Shown: positions 11,901-23,790, counted from the first letter of the stretch. The stretch is 64,000 bases of DNA from Liriodendron chinense (GCA_003013855.2 ML058586.1:2842196-2906195); one strand, 5' to 3'. Notes: a model not told the origin generated them from the letters alone. Numbers and translations: made by a program.

Positions 11901-14900
11901 ATCAAATACGTAGGGCTGCAACTTGGGTTTGAGTAAACTTTAACCCAACTGACCCAACCCGTGTTCAGCTCCAATTGGGGTTGTCAAGGTCCACATGTTG
12001 GTTAGGGTTGTAAAACTCTAAAATGACTTCAGGTTAGGACAGGTTTGGAATAATCACATGTATTGGGGTTGGGTCGGGTTGGGTCAGGGTTGAGTATAGA
12101 AAATTTTGGATTGGGAAGCTCGGGTTAGGTTGTGTCCTCTTGAGGTCGCATTAGGCTTGGGTTGACCCTCAACCCGACCTGAACTGCCCGAGATGCACCC
12201 CTACAAGGATCACTGTTGTGGATCATCAAAATTCAAATAATCAGAACAGAGCTGTGGCAAGGATTAACAACTGCTCATAGTTACAATCATGTTAAAATGC
12301 TACCCTAACCATATCATAGGTTGAACTTTGTTCCCCAATTGGCACGCACTAGAAATCCTAAATCATTGACGACTCTTTTTTTCTTTTTTTTGAAAGGTAA
12401 CGATTTTATTGAGAAACCGCCAAAGGCGGAAAAGAATACAAAGGCCTAACGGAAAAACAAACAGAAAATTACAGCCCCAGCAGGGCAAAGAGGGTATAAA
12501 TGTCTAAATCTTTGCTTCCCGCTGCCCACTCAAGAACCCAGCGAAAAGCTTTTCTCACAATAGTCCCTGCCACCACTGCTTTGTTATCGAAACATTGACT
12601 GTTTCTTTCTCCCCAAATTCCCCAAAGACATGCCATCGCCCCAAGACGCCAAGCCGCTTTTCCTTCCTTTCCTACACCTCCTTCATGCCATGACTCCAGA
12701 AAAGACAGTATAGATGCTGGCATAACCCACAACACGTTGAGAGTTTTAAGAAAGAACTCCCAAACCTTTGACGCGTAGGAGCAATGCAAGAAGAGGTGAT
12801 CCGCTGTTTCCGCTTCCCACATGCACATAATACATATGTTTGGAAGTATCATTCCTTTTTTACATAGATTGTCCACTATTAGGATCCTATTTCTTACAAG
12901 CAACCAAACGAAAGATGCCACCTTCAGTGGGGCCCTGTATTGATGACTCTTTAATTCACATCCCAGAAAATCTAGATTTCGATGCTTGGCAAAGGGGGGG
13001 ATCCCTTACCCTTATCCAAGTATCCAATTTAGGTACTCCATTTTTTGAAGGATCCAAGAATCACAGTGGCAAATTACCATCATGGTTATTCTATAAAATT
13101 ACAGCAAGGGTAATGGTACCTGACCATTTCCTGTAAATAATAAAGGAAGAAAGATCGCACTAATTCAAAAGGTAAAACAAGCATTTGAATGTTTAGAAGA
13201 ATACCAAGTTTAGAACTTGATGATACCATCCACTCGGCACAAAAATAATCTCATTTTGCTCTTGCGTACACTCCAACCACACTGTCTGCACATGTTATGT
13301 GCAGTTAGTAAAGGGTAGAAAGAGGATGGAACAAGGAATAGCTCAAAGAGAAATAGACATGCCTTACTTTCTTAAAGCCTGGAAACTGTGCTTCTGAAAC
13401 TTCGCCGAAAATATCATAGACAGAGCTTTTCATGTTCCTGCATGAATTATAAGAGAAGTGGGTCAAAGGGGGGCAGGAAATTTGCAATTCCCTAATCAAA
13501 CAATCATCAGATCATCTTTTCTTAAATTGCATTGTCTCTAAGAGAAGGTCCACATGGTATGCATTCCAAAATTTCTCATGTTTCCAAGCATTACCAGAAC
13601 TTAGCAGGAAGTATTCTGGAGGGCAGGAAGTATTCTGGAGGGTGTGTTTGGATGCACTATTGAACTGGGTACCGCAAGAATTAGTTCAAACAAGACCAAA
13701 TGACCGAATTGTAATGACTTTACCTGCTATTTGAATGAGGAAGTAGCTCTCAGACAGCAGTTACGACCCTTTTGATTCCAACGAAACTAATGTAATTGCA
13801 ATTTGGATTTTTGGAGCCAAGTCCATCAATATAAATACTGGGGATGGTGATTATACCTTGGTCCTTTCCAGTTTATTGAACTAAATTTTGCAATCCAATA
13901 TGATAGTGCATCCAAACACACCTATTAGATGCTCATACAGTTTCACATGCCCTCACAGTTTCACATGCAAAACTTGCCACTCATACAGTCATGATCACAA
14001 TTCTTTTAAGCTAGACTTGCAAGATCATAGAATTTCTCAAGCCCTTGATGCATGCTCGATTGCTAACTGATGCTAAGAGCATGTGCACCTACCGATCAAA
14101 CAAAAGGTGACATTGTGAAGGCGGTAACAAATGCCACTTTTTCTTGCCACACACGTTTGCAGACCAGCTATATGACCTAAAAACATCAGCATGAAGAGGA
14201 GTCCAAGTACCTATACAATAACATATACATGGACTTTAGTTGCCTATGAATAGGTATCCAATTGAAACAATAAAGAGCAAATCAACATCTCCATATCAAG
14301 CAATAAGTTGCATAGACTTAATGATGCAGCAGTGGCAGACCCAATTAAGATGCTTACATTGATGTCATGTTAAGTGGGCCCACCACTGCCATATCACTGA
14401 AGAAGATACCAAGGGACTGACCCATCAGAGACCCAATCTTCTACACACATACCTTTTGGTCCCATGTAAACAAAACGGTAGTCGGAGCAATTTGTTTCAT
14501 TTTTATCGTTACACACCTCTCCATCTCTATGCATAGGATGACTATCGAGATACAGATTGAGCCAATCGTCAACAAAAAATAGCGGGGTTCTGTATGCTGC
14601 ATACTCTGGGTACTCCTGAGAACCACATGAAGGAAGATAGCAAACAACTCAGAAGAAAGAAGGAATCATAATATGTGTTATAATATTGCCTATTAGCAAA
14701 TAGCAATCATCATACGAAAGTTAGCTCCAAGTTCTGATGCATAAGAGCAGCTGGCAAACTAACATCGTAGTTCTTCACAAAGGTGTGCCTTTCTACTGTT
14801 GACATAAGAGCTGCGCTAGGTACCCGCGCATTGAGAGCCACATGGATGGAACTTTAATGAGATCTACCCCGTCCATCAGGTACGTCATGTCATGTTCACC

Positions 14901-17900
14901 TTGGAACAGAAAAATCATTACCATCCATAACTCAGGTAGGCCACAAACTAGGAAAATGTTGGGATGGAACGCCTAAAATTAGTTTTGTGTATGGACCACC
15001 ATGGTGTTTTAAATTCCAACCAATCCATTCATTTGATGTGCTTCATCAGGATGAAAGAATTTCCCAAAAATCACAGTATTCCAAAACTCAGCTGGTCCAT
15101 ACCACATGAACTTAGAGGTTTTTAAATATATTTTATGGGGTGACCTACCTGAGTGTTGAATCAGCATGATTTTTGGAATCAAGGTTAAACAAGGGGTGAA
15201 AAACCTGATGAACCGGTGGATTTCATGCATGTTAAGTTGTTTCCCCATGTTAGAGAAAGTGACCCTGGTAAGTACCTATGAGTGGAATGCAAGAGTTTTC
15301 ATTGGCCAAAGGCCTATGAGACCTACTCCATGAAGTAAAAAAAAATAAAATAGAGCAGACTCCTTCAAAATGTGGTAATGCAACATGTATGCAGTGTACA
15401 ACTTCCTCCAATATGTGGTGCACTAGGGGTAGGATCACATGGGTCGCCCCAATTCATACACTATGTGCAATACAATTTTATACCCAAATCAATACTGTAA
15501 TTTATACTTAAAACAATGAACACTGTGCAATACAATTTTATACCCAAATCAATACTGTATTTTAAACTTGAAACGGTGAAAGTTATTATTATAGATACTG
15601 CATGCATATTATTATATTATATGCATGCTTGCATAAATCAAAGTATAGAAATCTCTATTTATAATTATAAATTTGCATTACAACTTAATCAAAAGTAAGG
15701 TATAGAACCATAATTTCGGTAAACATGGCAATCAGGATTGCGAATGGCCCATAATATGGATCCCGTCATTCATAACAGAAACATGTGAGGGGGTTGATGA
15801 TTTAGGTAACTATGATCCAGTCCCTCAATCATCCACTGTTCCAGCATAGCATCTTCTACATAACTTTGCACAAACGTATGGTATTAGAATTCAACAATGA
15901 CACATGGTATTCTACATAACACATGTCATTCTACTTAACTGTGATACTTGGATCCCTTAATCATTCACCATCTTCTACATGACACATGGTATTAGAGTGA
16001 ATCTGTTGTTGCTCTTCTTCTAGAATTCAAGTAGTACACAAGTAACAGCATACACACCAATATGCCTGCTGCTACATGAAATTAAACAATACTCTAGATT
16101 TTGCGCAAATGGTAATAACTTTTATATGATTCCCAAAATCCTTCTAATTCACAACAACCATCTACAAGCATATTGGTTTTACTTTATTGATATGCTACTA
16201 GCCTTTTATTTTTAATTTTAATGATGATGAAAGGGTTTACTACCAGCATACTGTTAACACAGATATTCTGTTCTAAAAGAAATTTGTCAGTAAGATATGC
16301 AAGTCAACACAACAATCAGGATACCTTAATTAATTTTTCCATGTTATACAATTTAAATACTATCTAGATGTACTTATATTCGTAGTGTTTTGAAGAATTT
16401 TAACAGCCTGTTTGCATTGCATGAACCAAGTGAATTCAAATTCTTGATGGTTTCTGAAAAGAGATACTGTGTGTCAGCTATCTTTCTTTCAGGAAAAAAA
16501 AAAACCCTTTTTTGTCCAATGGTTTTTGTTTTGGACTGGAACGGAAACAAAAGTTGACACTCTTCCCCACAATGGGACATAAAATAAAATTAAATAAATA
16601 AACTTAAAAGGAGCCCATAGGCCCCCACCGTCATGTGCTGCCAACAACTTAAAAATGATTTTTTGGGGATTACGCAATCAAAACAGCCCAAGAATGCTAT
16701 GATATAGTTACAGTCTACCTACCTATGTTGAATTGCACCACTGGCATTTTTATAAATGGTCCATTATTTTTATAGGTGTGGTCCACATGGAGTTGAAAAT
16801 GAACTGATTTTTAGCCAGTTCATCTATCAGGTGGGGCCCACCTGGTGAACGACTCAGATGTCCCACACCCATTCCAGGTTTGAAAACTTGGATGCATGTA
16901 CGGGGGCATATGGGCTAGCAAAGTTCTTTTCTTTTTCTTTTTTTTTTAAATTATAATGCAGAAGAGGCATATGGTTAGAAATTATAATGCAGAAGAGGCA
17001 TATGGTTAGCATAAAGATCATCAGAATCCAAACTAATGTAAGAAATACCATATTAGAACGACACAGACTGTAAATGGCAATATATTAAAAGATAAAGAAA
17101 AACTTAAAATGAGAAAATATTCACCTATTTCCAACTCACCTTGACAAAATGCCAATCCTTCAAATATAGCAAGGCGTGATCATTATCCTTATGACTTGAA
17201 TCATTACTGCATTTTGCAGTAGAAAGCTGGAGCCAGTAGTTGATGAATTCTGATACAGACATTTCGAGTCTCTTCTGATCTGTGAAATCTCTTCTAGCAC
17301 AGTCCGCAACCTACAGGTGACAAGACAACCAGAGCAACTTAAGGAACAAGTGGGCCGTAGCTAAGAGAGCACATCATTAAGATTGAATAATCATAATCCA
17401 CATACTCAAACAATTAGGTCTACTTAAAATGTCTTGCCTCTTGAAAATGTTTCAGACAGGTCGCTCAAGTGCTGCCTGATTTGCAAATGGGATGATAACT
17501 GCAAGTAGCTGTTACCGCCCCATTTATAAATTGGGCCGAAAAATGTAAATTGCAGTAGCTTGATGTAGTGGTCATCCAAGTTTTGGTAGATGGGACAAAC
17601 TAGTCCTCTCCGTAAAATGCAGATGTGTGGGTTTTGGTGCATTTGCAATCTGCATTTTGAGGGACATTTAGTCCAACAATTCTATTGGTTTTGGCACGCA
17701 ACTAAGCAGAAGACCAAAACCAGTATGACTAACACATATCAGTCTGTTTTGGTCCTGTATCAGTATGGTGACTCGTTTTGTTTCTGACTGAAACCGATAC
17801 CACTCGGATGATATCAAATCATATTGGACGATATTTAAAACCGTGATTTAGATGGACCCTTGATCTTTCTCCAATTCCTTGACCCAGATGCTTGTTGTGG

Positions 17901-20044
17901 ATGGGTATTCCACAGGAGTTTCTATGCAAAGAATGTCCACAGCTAGGGACTGAATCATGCAGAAGCAAGGAAAATTGTGAGAGTAATTTGATGAGTACAG
18001 TGAAATGGCAGCTGATTGACGACTCTGTCATACCCTCCAAAATAGAGACAGAGGGAGATTCTACACATGGGATTTATAGATTTAGAAAAAGCATACGAAA
18101 GATTCCCTAGGGAGGTTATGTGGTGAGGATGAGAAAAGGGATCCAAGGAAGATATGTTGATATAATTAAGGATGTGCGGAAATGTTGTTTTAAGAGGAAG
18201 AACAACTTGTGCTGACGCATGTGCGTTTCCAACATAGCGTGTCTTCGATTATTCATCCAGATTGGAATTAAACCCTCACCATTTTGTACTTATCATAGAC
18301 TAATCAACTGCATACAGGATGAAGCCCCTTGGTGTATGTTACTTGCGATAGACTCAGTGTTGGTCGGCAAGACAAGAGAAGTGGCTAATGCTGAATTGGA
18401 TATTTGGAGGAATGCTCCAAGAGCCTAGAGGCTTAAAATTTGGCAAAAAACAAGACAGTATTTGTAGTGGGATTTTAGTGTGAATAGTTATAGAGGCAAG
18501 GGATTAGTTAAAATTGATGGTCAAGAGATTCCTCAAAGTTATATGTTTTGTTGCCCTGGCTCTATTATTTAAAAAGATAAGGAGTTGATGGGGATGCCCC
18601 TAAAAGGATTAGGGCTGACAGGATGAAATGGTGCTGTGCCTTTAGAGTGTTGTTTGATCGTTGCATACTATTGGAACTCACGAAATTTTTTTATACGGCT
18701 GTTATTCGACCAGCTGCACTATAAGACTGGGTCTTGGACAGTCAGGAGGCAACATTAACATAGGATGAATCTTTCAAAAAAAAAAAAAAAACATTAACAT
18801 AGGATGAGCATTGAATGCAAGCATGGACGATTATCAAAAGTGTGGGATGAAGATGTGGGCCCCAAAGTCCAATTTGCGAGTCCCACAAACCTCCAGTGGG
18901 CCCGATATGTTGAGTTGTTCATAGAGATTTTTAGAAGATAGGGATCCTTTGTGTGATTGTAGATCGATTCTTTGAAGTCTTTATTTAGTAAAGATTTTGA
19001 AGGGATCTTTTAAAAGGATATTAAGCCATTAATGATCTCCTATTTTGAGAGATTTTCACGCACGCACGCATACACACATCTGAGAAGGGTTCAAGTACAA
19101 TCACTTGGACCAAAATATACGGTCCACCAAGGGGATAACTTCCAACCTGTTAGGTGCATGTGAACCTAGTGCAAACATCAGCCCTATCTACTCATCAGGT
19201 GGGGCACACCATGAAAACAATTTGTATCCATTGATAAATAGCAAAATAAAAGTGTGGTCCACACAATGAAAAGACATGGCAGGTTTCTGCATAATGTGAT
19301 CCTCATGATGGGGCCAACCTATTGGATGGGTTAGATGTTGCACAGACATGAAAGGTTGGAAGTTATCTATGGGTGAACCATAACTTACAATCCAACCAAT
19401 TGGACTTGACACCTTTTGTGTATGTTTGTATATCTCTTTTTAGATGTTGTAGGGCATTGAAGATTGAAACAAAAGAGGAGTGTGCGAGTTTAGGGAGAAC
19501 GCATTCTCTTGTAGATGGAGAAAACCCTAAAAATCAACCCCTTCGAGTTGTGTGATGTGTGCAAAAGAAATTGTCTTCCACTCTTCTCTTCTTTCTAATC
19601 CATCCTACATCAGCATTCAGATGGATCAGTGTGGAGACTAGGACGAATGGAATTAAGAATGATGTCATCTAAAGTAGACAAATAAGAGAAAAATTGGAGT
19701 GCATATTGGGATGGTTCAATCATGTGAAATAAAGGCCAGAAACAACGTTGATGAGGAGTGCAGCTTTGATTAGGTATTGGTTGGCATAGGCCTGAAAGAA
19801 GGATGAGAGTAGGACCTAAAGGAAGGGATATGAAGGCTTCTTTACTTCCAACCACAAAGAGGAATGATTGGCGAAATATGACTCAAAAATCCGACCCACA
19901 TAGATGCGACAAGGTTATAATGATGATGATGATACTGATGATGATGATGTATGAAAATACGACTCAATGCTTCAAGTATCTCCCTTTTTTCTTCTTTTTT
20001 CTATCCTGTTCTAAATTTGGAACTATTGGCAATGGCTCAAAAAT

Positions 20045-20098
<54 letters not shown>

Positions 20099-23000
20099 AA
20101 TCAGGCCATAAGTAATATAGAGAACCAAATAAATGATACCAAACATGAAAATCAATTATGTTTGCAAATTCCAACATAAGCTAAAAAGTAATAGAAGAAG
20201 AAGAAGAAGGAAACCACTCGCACTTGGTTTGTTCAATAATAAAATTATCTTGGACCTTTAGGACTGATCTTGCTTGTCAGCCTTTAAGAGTCGCGATTGA
20301 CTACGCAGAGCTTGTCTGGTTCAACAGCAATATTCCTAAGCATTCTATCACCGTCCGGATGGTCTTTCTGGGGAGGCTTAAAACTAAAGATGTAATGATT
20401 AATCATAATATCATAATTGATGGTCATTGCGTCTTCTACTCTTGCTAGTTGCAAACTATTGGTCACATTTTTCTTAATTGCTCTGATGTCCATTGGATCT
20501 GGGAGAGAATCTATGAGAAGTTTTCCTTACATTATTACCCCTCTCCCTCCATCACTTAAGCAATTAATGCTCTTGTGGAAAGTTGCATTGAGCCGGCTTC
20601 CCTTCTGTTGAGTAAGCTTCTCGGCCCTTGCCTGGCACTTTTGAAGGAAAATGAATAATTGACAATCTAATGCTACCTCTCTCCCTAAAGAGGTTGTCCT
20701 TTGACATATTCTTGAGGAGGTAAGGTCCCATACCATTTTCGTTATGGGGCATTCCATTGCCATGATCTCTCTGAGTAATATTTCTTTAGCCTGGAACCTG
20801 CCGATTGTTACTGTCCCTCCCCACAGGTTGTCTGCCTCTAGTAGGACTAATCTTTCCGGTGACCACAGCTTTCATTGGTCCACTGCCTACGCTGAGATTA
20901 ATCCCACTAAAGTTGGGCTTCTTTCTTTCACTCCGGCCTCTAGAATCATCTGGGGAGTTATCTCTTCGATTGATAGTCAGGGTCCAGGAGATAAGAGCTT
21001 ACATGTCTTGTTATATGGATTATTTAGACTATCTTCTACCATGGATTCGGGTATTATGATTGAAGTGCATAATGAAAACTGTTGAGCGGCTATTAAGAAT
21101 CCTATGGACTCTTCCTGGAGCATGCATCTCTATGCTTACACTTTGCATTCGCGATCTCCTTTTGGTGGAAAGGTGGAGGTTGTTGGAAGGCACAAGCGAG
21201 CTCTCATTGCTAGACTCCTTGCCACCCCCTCCAACAATCTCCCTAGGATTATTGCTACTTCTGAGTTGGTCTTGTTGATCCCTTTTACTTTGCATGCCTA
21301 GTCTGCTAGTTCTAGTGAGTTAGCTTTGCTTCTTTCTCTTCTCCCTGGCCCGAAGGGTGGTGTTGTCTCCTTTCCCTGGCTCAAGGTGTGGGCTTCTTCT
21401 CTTTTTTCTCTTTTGTCCCTAGCTCGGGGTGTGGGCCCCCTTATATTTATTGGGTTGTGTGCCCTTTGGGAAGAAATAAGAGTGTTTTCGCTTACTTTCC
21501 CCCCAAAAAAAATCTTGGACCCAATAAGAATAAAAACAAATACAAACCAAATATCAAACATTGATAAACAAATTCAAAGGACTAATTAAAAAAGAAAAAA
21601 AAAAAAAGACATTAAGGGCCTCTTGTGTGCCACTTGAAATGAGTTCATCTTATTTTAATTAGTAGCGTAGTTCTAAAATTCGCTAGCTTGACTCAAAACT
21701 CAGCCGAATCAACCCAACTTGGTGAGATTTCGAAACAAGTCTATTGGAATCTTGGTTATGGATTATGGGTCTAACTCAACCTGACTCGAGAAGACTTTCA
21801 AGTCAAAACTCAGTTAAGGGTTATGGGTCTGCCTCAACTTTGACTTAGGAAAACTTGTCTAATAGACTTGAGCACTTGGTCGACTCAACATGACTCACGG
21901 TGACTCAAACTGAGTCGCAATGCTATTATTAATAAAAAGTAAATGGGGGAGGGTGAGAATCGAACACAGAACCCCACGCGCATGGATAGACACAATTAAC
22001 CAGCACCAATTTCATGATAATACTTATACTTAATATTACTTACCCTAGTTGTAGATATTTTAGGCATAAGTTGCTATACCTAGTATTTTTAATTAGCTAG
22101 GAGGGTGTTGCACGTGCATAAGCATGTGCAAAGGGAAGTGTACGTTAGCCATGCAAGTAAAAATGGGGTCAGCCCATGCATGTCCCCAGCATGGAGTTTT
22201 AATTCTTAGAAATCACAGCTATCAGCCAATCCTATCCATCTGATTTCTTGCAATTAAATTGACAGTGGAAAAAGGAAACTGTCAGTCAAGTAGATGTCAG
22301 GATAAACTATAGGAAAAGGAGTGGATAGGATTGTCTCATGGGTTTTAAAAATAAAACTCAAGCCATCTATCATGGTGCCATTATATGGGTGGACCTGATT
22401 GATTAATTACCCTACCACATGTCCTGTGGAGAGATGCCCCTGCTTCTTCCAGTTCTTACAGCTCCACTGTATCATCTCCCCTTGAGAAAGAGCCTTTTGT
22501 TGTGTAGGATACTCAACACTAGGCTTTCCACTTGTACTCAGGTTTCCAGTTCTAACGAGTGGGACCCATTTTTTGGAGAGCCATACCATTGACCAGGCCG
22601 TAAAATTCTCATCAAAATAATTTTCATACATGAATCAGCACTGTATGTGTGGTAAGCTCTTTGCATTGAACCAATGTGACTATTCAGTTTTAACCATTGT
22701 TTGCAACGTATCGATTAAATGGTTAGATCTACCAATGAGGGGTGTGAATTTTTATGGTTACCGTTGCTTAAGGTGGGCCCACATATATTAGAGATGGGTA
22801 TGTGTCCAAGATCACGGTCAATGCACACACACATGGCAAGACTCCCACTTTTACCACAGAAGAGCGCATTCACGTGACATAACTGTCATTTAACAAAAAA
22901 TCCAAACTCACTCTTTTTATGTAGTATAGATTATTAAATATCTGAATCAAGTTGGGTCGAGTCTTCGAGTCTACCCAAACCGAACATTCAGTCAAATCGA

Positions 23001-23790
23001 GGTTTTGGGATTTTGAACTATGGTTAGCAGCAAATTTACATAAACTGTGATCTCTAATACATAATTACCATCAACTAAAATGAGATGAACTCATTTTAAG
23101 TGGCAACCAAACAGGCCCTAAGATTAGAAAGTAAAAAAGATAACTATTGCAGCAGCAACAACAACAATCAAACTATGGTTAGTAGTAATTTACATAAACT
23201 GTGATCTCTAATACATAATTACCATCAACTACAGTGAGATGAACTCATTTTAAGTGGCACCCAAACAGGCCCTAAGATTGAAAGGTAAAAAACATAACTA
23301 TAGTTGCAGCAGCAACAACAACAAAAAAGACTTTAACTGAAGAAACCCAAATAACCAATGCAACACAACGCTATGAAAGTGGCACAAAACTGTACTATTT
23401 CAATACCCAAAATCGAAAATGAGTGTATAAAAATCAATCAGGCAGGGTTGATATATTAATTTCCCTATCTAAAAGATTGCAAATTGCAATCCAGACTCAT
23501 ATATTCATCTCAGCAATGAATTGCAACATCTAATTCCTACAAAAGAAGGTGAGATTTTCAAAGGGTGGAATGGGAAGTACCTGAACTTTGGATTTCCCAA
23601 AATGGGTAGAGAAGAAAGACAGATCGGGGGCCCCGTTTTCTGTGGTCCAGTCATTGGAGGCCATCCAACTGTCCATTAGCCCTGTTATCAGAATAGGCTG
23701 ATTCTTCTGAAGATATCTGTCCACGAATTCATGGTAGCTCAGCTCTCTGCCGTTGATTCTCTCTACCTTCCCTCCAATTTTCAGGCCCAT
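8985..23790 (-). CDS. JMJ20: JmjC-domain 2-oxoglutarate/Fe(II) oxygenase, JMJ20/JMJD4 type (nine exons, 499 aa)
   Basis: Exons (minus strand, 5' to 3'): 23790-23581, 17310-17140, 14615-14453, 14210-14093, 13437-13368, 13285-13205, 11361-11305, 11218-11107, 9502-8985. All eight introns are GT-AG and phases join without a stop. I chose the first ATG (MGLKIGGKVERING) because it opens the conserved N-terminus of this family. Residues 20-70 carry the cupin-like entry region (NQPILITGL, SFFSTHFGKS). Exon 4 has the iron-binding H188-A-D190 in TPLHADVFRSYSWSAN, then CGKKKW. Exon 6 has the distal His266 in PSGWYHQV. Exon 8 has the family signature DIRDICDDFE and CQRNLAANTG, and exon 9 the alpha-helical C-terminal domain. 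From the family: Arabidopsis JMJ20 is reported as a histone-arginine demethylase acting in germination, and human JMJD4 hydroxylates the release factor eRF1. Which activity applies here is open. Intron 1 (6.3 kb), intron 2 (2.5 kb), intron 6 (1.8 kb) and intron 8 (1.6 kb) are swollen with transposon DNA. Confidence 0.93.
10130..10760 (-). repeat. Possible decayed LTR in intron 8 of the JmjC gene
   Basis: On the minus strand the stretch has promoter-like 'ggtttaaatataaggc' near 10395 and the AT-rich leader style of plant retrotransposon LTRs; 10487-10570 also has an LTR-like look. I cannot define TG...CA ends or a target-site duplication, so this is a guess from texture. Confidence 0.25.
11911..12203. 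mobile_element. hAT-like MITE rich in GGGTTGGG motifs (intron 6)
   Basis: Ends: TAGGGCTGCAACTTGGG on the left and, reverse-complemented on the right, TAGGGGTGCATCTCGGG. The interior is a run of GGTTGGGTCGGGTT-like words. The flanking octamers (caaatacg, caaggatc) agree at only some positions, so the TSD is decayed or the class assignment is wrong. Similar GGGTTGGG-rich tracts occur at about 37795-38050 and 46300-46600. Confidence 0.5.
12379..12938 (-). mobile_element. 5'-truncated L1-type LINE with 14-bp TSD (intron 6)
   Basis: The minus-strand reading frame at 12921-12469 encodes the zinc-binding domain found downstream of LINE reverse transcriptases: SFVWLLVRNRILIVDNL, then C-I-M-C...DHLFLHC with a C-x2-C...H...C arrangement, then VWEFF and ACLWGIWGERN. 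The 3' end is a poly(A) tail (poly-T on the plus strand at 12374-12391). The insertion is bounded by attgaYgactcttt at 12365-12378 and 12939-12952 (13 of 14 identical). Only the last 560 bp arrived, which is usual for target-primed reverse transcription. The 150-codon frame is intact, suggesting a fairly recent insertion, but it is not a host gene. Confidence 0.85.
13605..13640 (+). repeat. Short tandem duplication (about 18 bp)
   Basis: 'aggaagtattctggagg' occurs twice in succession immediately before the MITE at 13641. It is probably replication slippage or an insertion footprint. Confidence 0.6.
13641..13922. mobile_element. MITE with GGTGTGTTTGGATGCACTAT terminal repeats (intron 4)
   Basis: The left terminus GGTGTGTTTGGATGCACTAT is repeated inverted at the right end (atagtgcatccaaacacacc, 13903-13922), giving about 20 bp perfect plus weaker extension. 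Length is 282 bp with no coding capacity. The flanks do not show a convincing TSD. It lies between exons 4 and 5 of the JmjC gene. Confidence 0.7.
15464..15583 (+). repeat. Two-copy 60-bp tandem repeat (intron 2)
   Basis: Units 15464-15523 and 15524-15583 both read tgtgcaatacaattttatac followed by ccaaatcaatactgta, with few differences after that. It lies in an AT-rich part of intron 2 of the JmjC gene. Confidence 0.75.
18050..18770 (+). pseudogene. RTE-type LINE reverse transcriptase remnant (intron 1)
   Basis: In the plus strand, MGFIDLEKAYERFPREVMW (about 18068-18124) matches the conserved F-DLEKAYDRVPRE motif of RTE-clade reverse transcriptases. A stop codon follows, then GRYVDIIKDV. Further on, DEAPWCMLLAIDSVLVGKT corresponds to the catalytic FADD region with the two aspartates altered, then ELDIWR, and near 18508 GLVKIDGQEIPQS. 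Several stops and frame changes make it dead. Its C-terminal part continues at 19595-19955, so about 0.8 kb is inserted or rearranged between. Confidence 0.75.
18751..18807 (+). mobile_element. Micro-retroinsertion: poly(A) with 18-bp TSD
   Basis: aacattaacataggatga is present at 18751-18768 and again at 18790-18807. Between the copies lie only 21 bp (atctttc plus an A run). A direct repeat flanking a short A tail is what an abortive LINE-mediated insertion leaves. Confidence 0.6.
19112..19400. repeat. Probable small foldback element (intron 1)
   Basis: 'ggtccaccaaggggataact' and 'tccaacct' on the left pair with 'aggttggaagttatctatgg' and 'gtgaacc' on the right. The element sits between the two parts of the broken RTE LINE. 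Limits are approximate. Confidence 0.45.
19595..19955 (+). pseudogene. RTE-type LINE C-terminal remnant with ATG-repeat tail
   Basis: Degraded frames contain RTNGIKND, EKLECILGWFNHV, PETTLMRSA and KRNDWRNMTQ. These correspond to the RxDRIRNE, LRWFGHV, P..APVR and W.....T-DP blocks at the C-terminus of plant RTE ORFs. The sequence ends in a short ATG/ATGATG repeat (19918-19949), and RTE elements characteristically end in a short tandem repeat, not poly(A). It is the 3' continuation of the remnant at 18050-18770. Confidence 0.65.
20048..20093 (+). repeat. (GA)n microsatellite
   Basis: About 23 uninterrupted GA dinucleotides in intron 1 of the JmjC gene. A short (AAG)n tract follows near 20193-20210. 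Confidence 0.95.
20224..21607 (+). pseudogene. L1-type LINE 3' remnant (intron 1)
   Basis: The plus-strand frame near 20300-20450 reads LVWFNSNIPKHSITVRMVFL then GRLKTKDVM and IIIDGHCVF. After a frame change it continues TIGHIFLNCSDVHWIWERIY. That is the zinc-binding reverse-transcriptase-associated domain (W...IPKHS.......RL.TKD...C...C...H.F..C). Stops and a frameshift interrupt it. The sequence runs on without recognised domains to a poly(A) tract at about 21590-21607, taken as its tail. The middle part (20560-21500) is unassigned and could be another repeat. Confidence 0.6.
21616..23118. mobile_element. PIF/Harbinger-type non-autonomous transposon, 1.5 kb, TAA TSD
   Basis: Terminal inverted repeats of about 46 bp: left GGGCCTCTTGTGTGCCACTT and right (reverse complement) GGGCCTGTTTGGTTGCCACT, both continuing ...AAATGAGTTCATCT.ATTTTA. 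TAA lies on both sides (21613-21615, 23119-23121). There is no transposase frame. It sits in intron 1 of the JmjC gene. Related termini appear at 57832 and at 23230-23274. Confidence 0.8.
23016..23325 (+). repeat. 155-bp tandem duplication including the transposon end
   Basis: Units starting at 23016 and 23171 (both aactatggtt) share 'tttacataaactgtgatctc', 'taatacataattaccatcaa' and the PIF-type terminus with 'aggccctaagatt', plus 'gcagcagcaacaacaacaa'. The duplication copied the right end of the 21616-23118 element together with flanking intron DNA. Confidence 0.8.
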
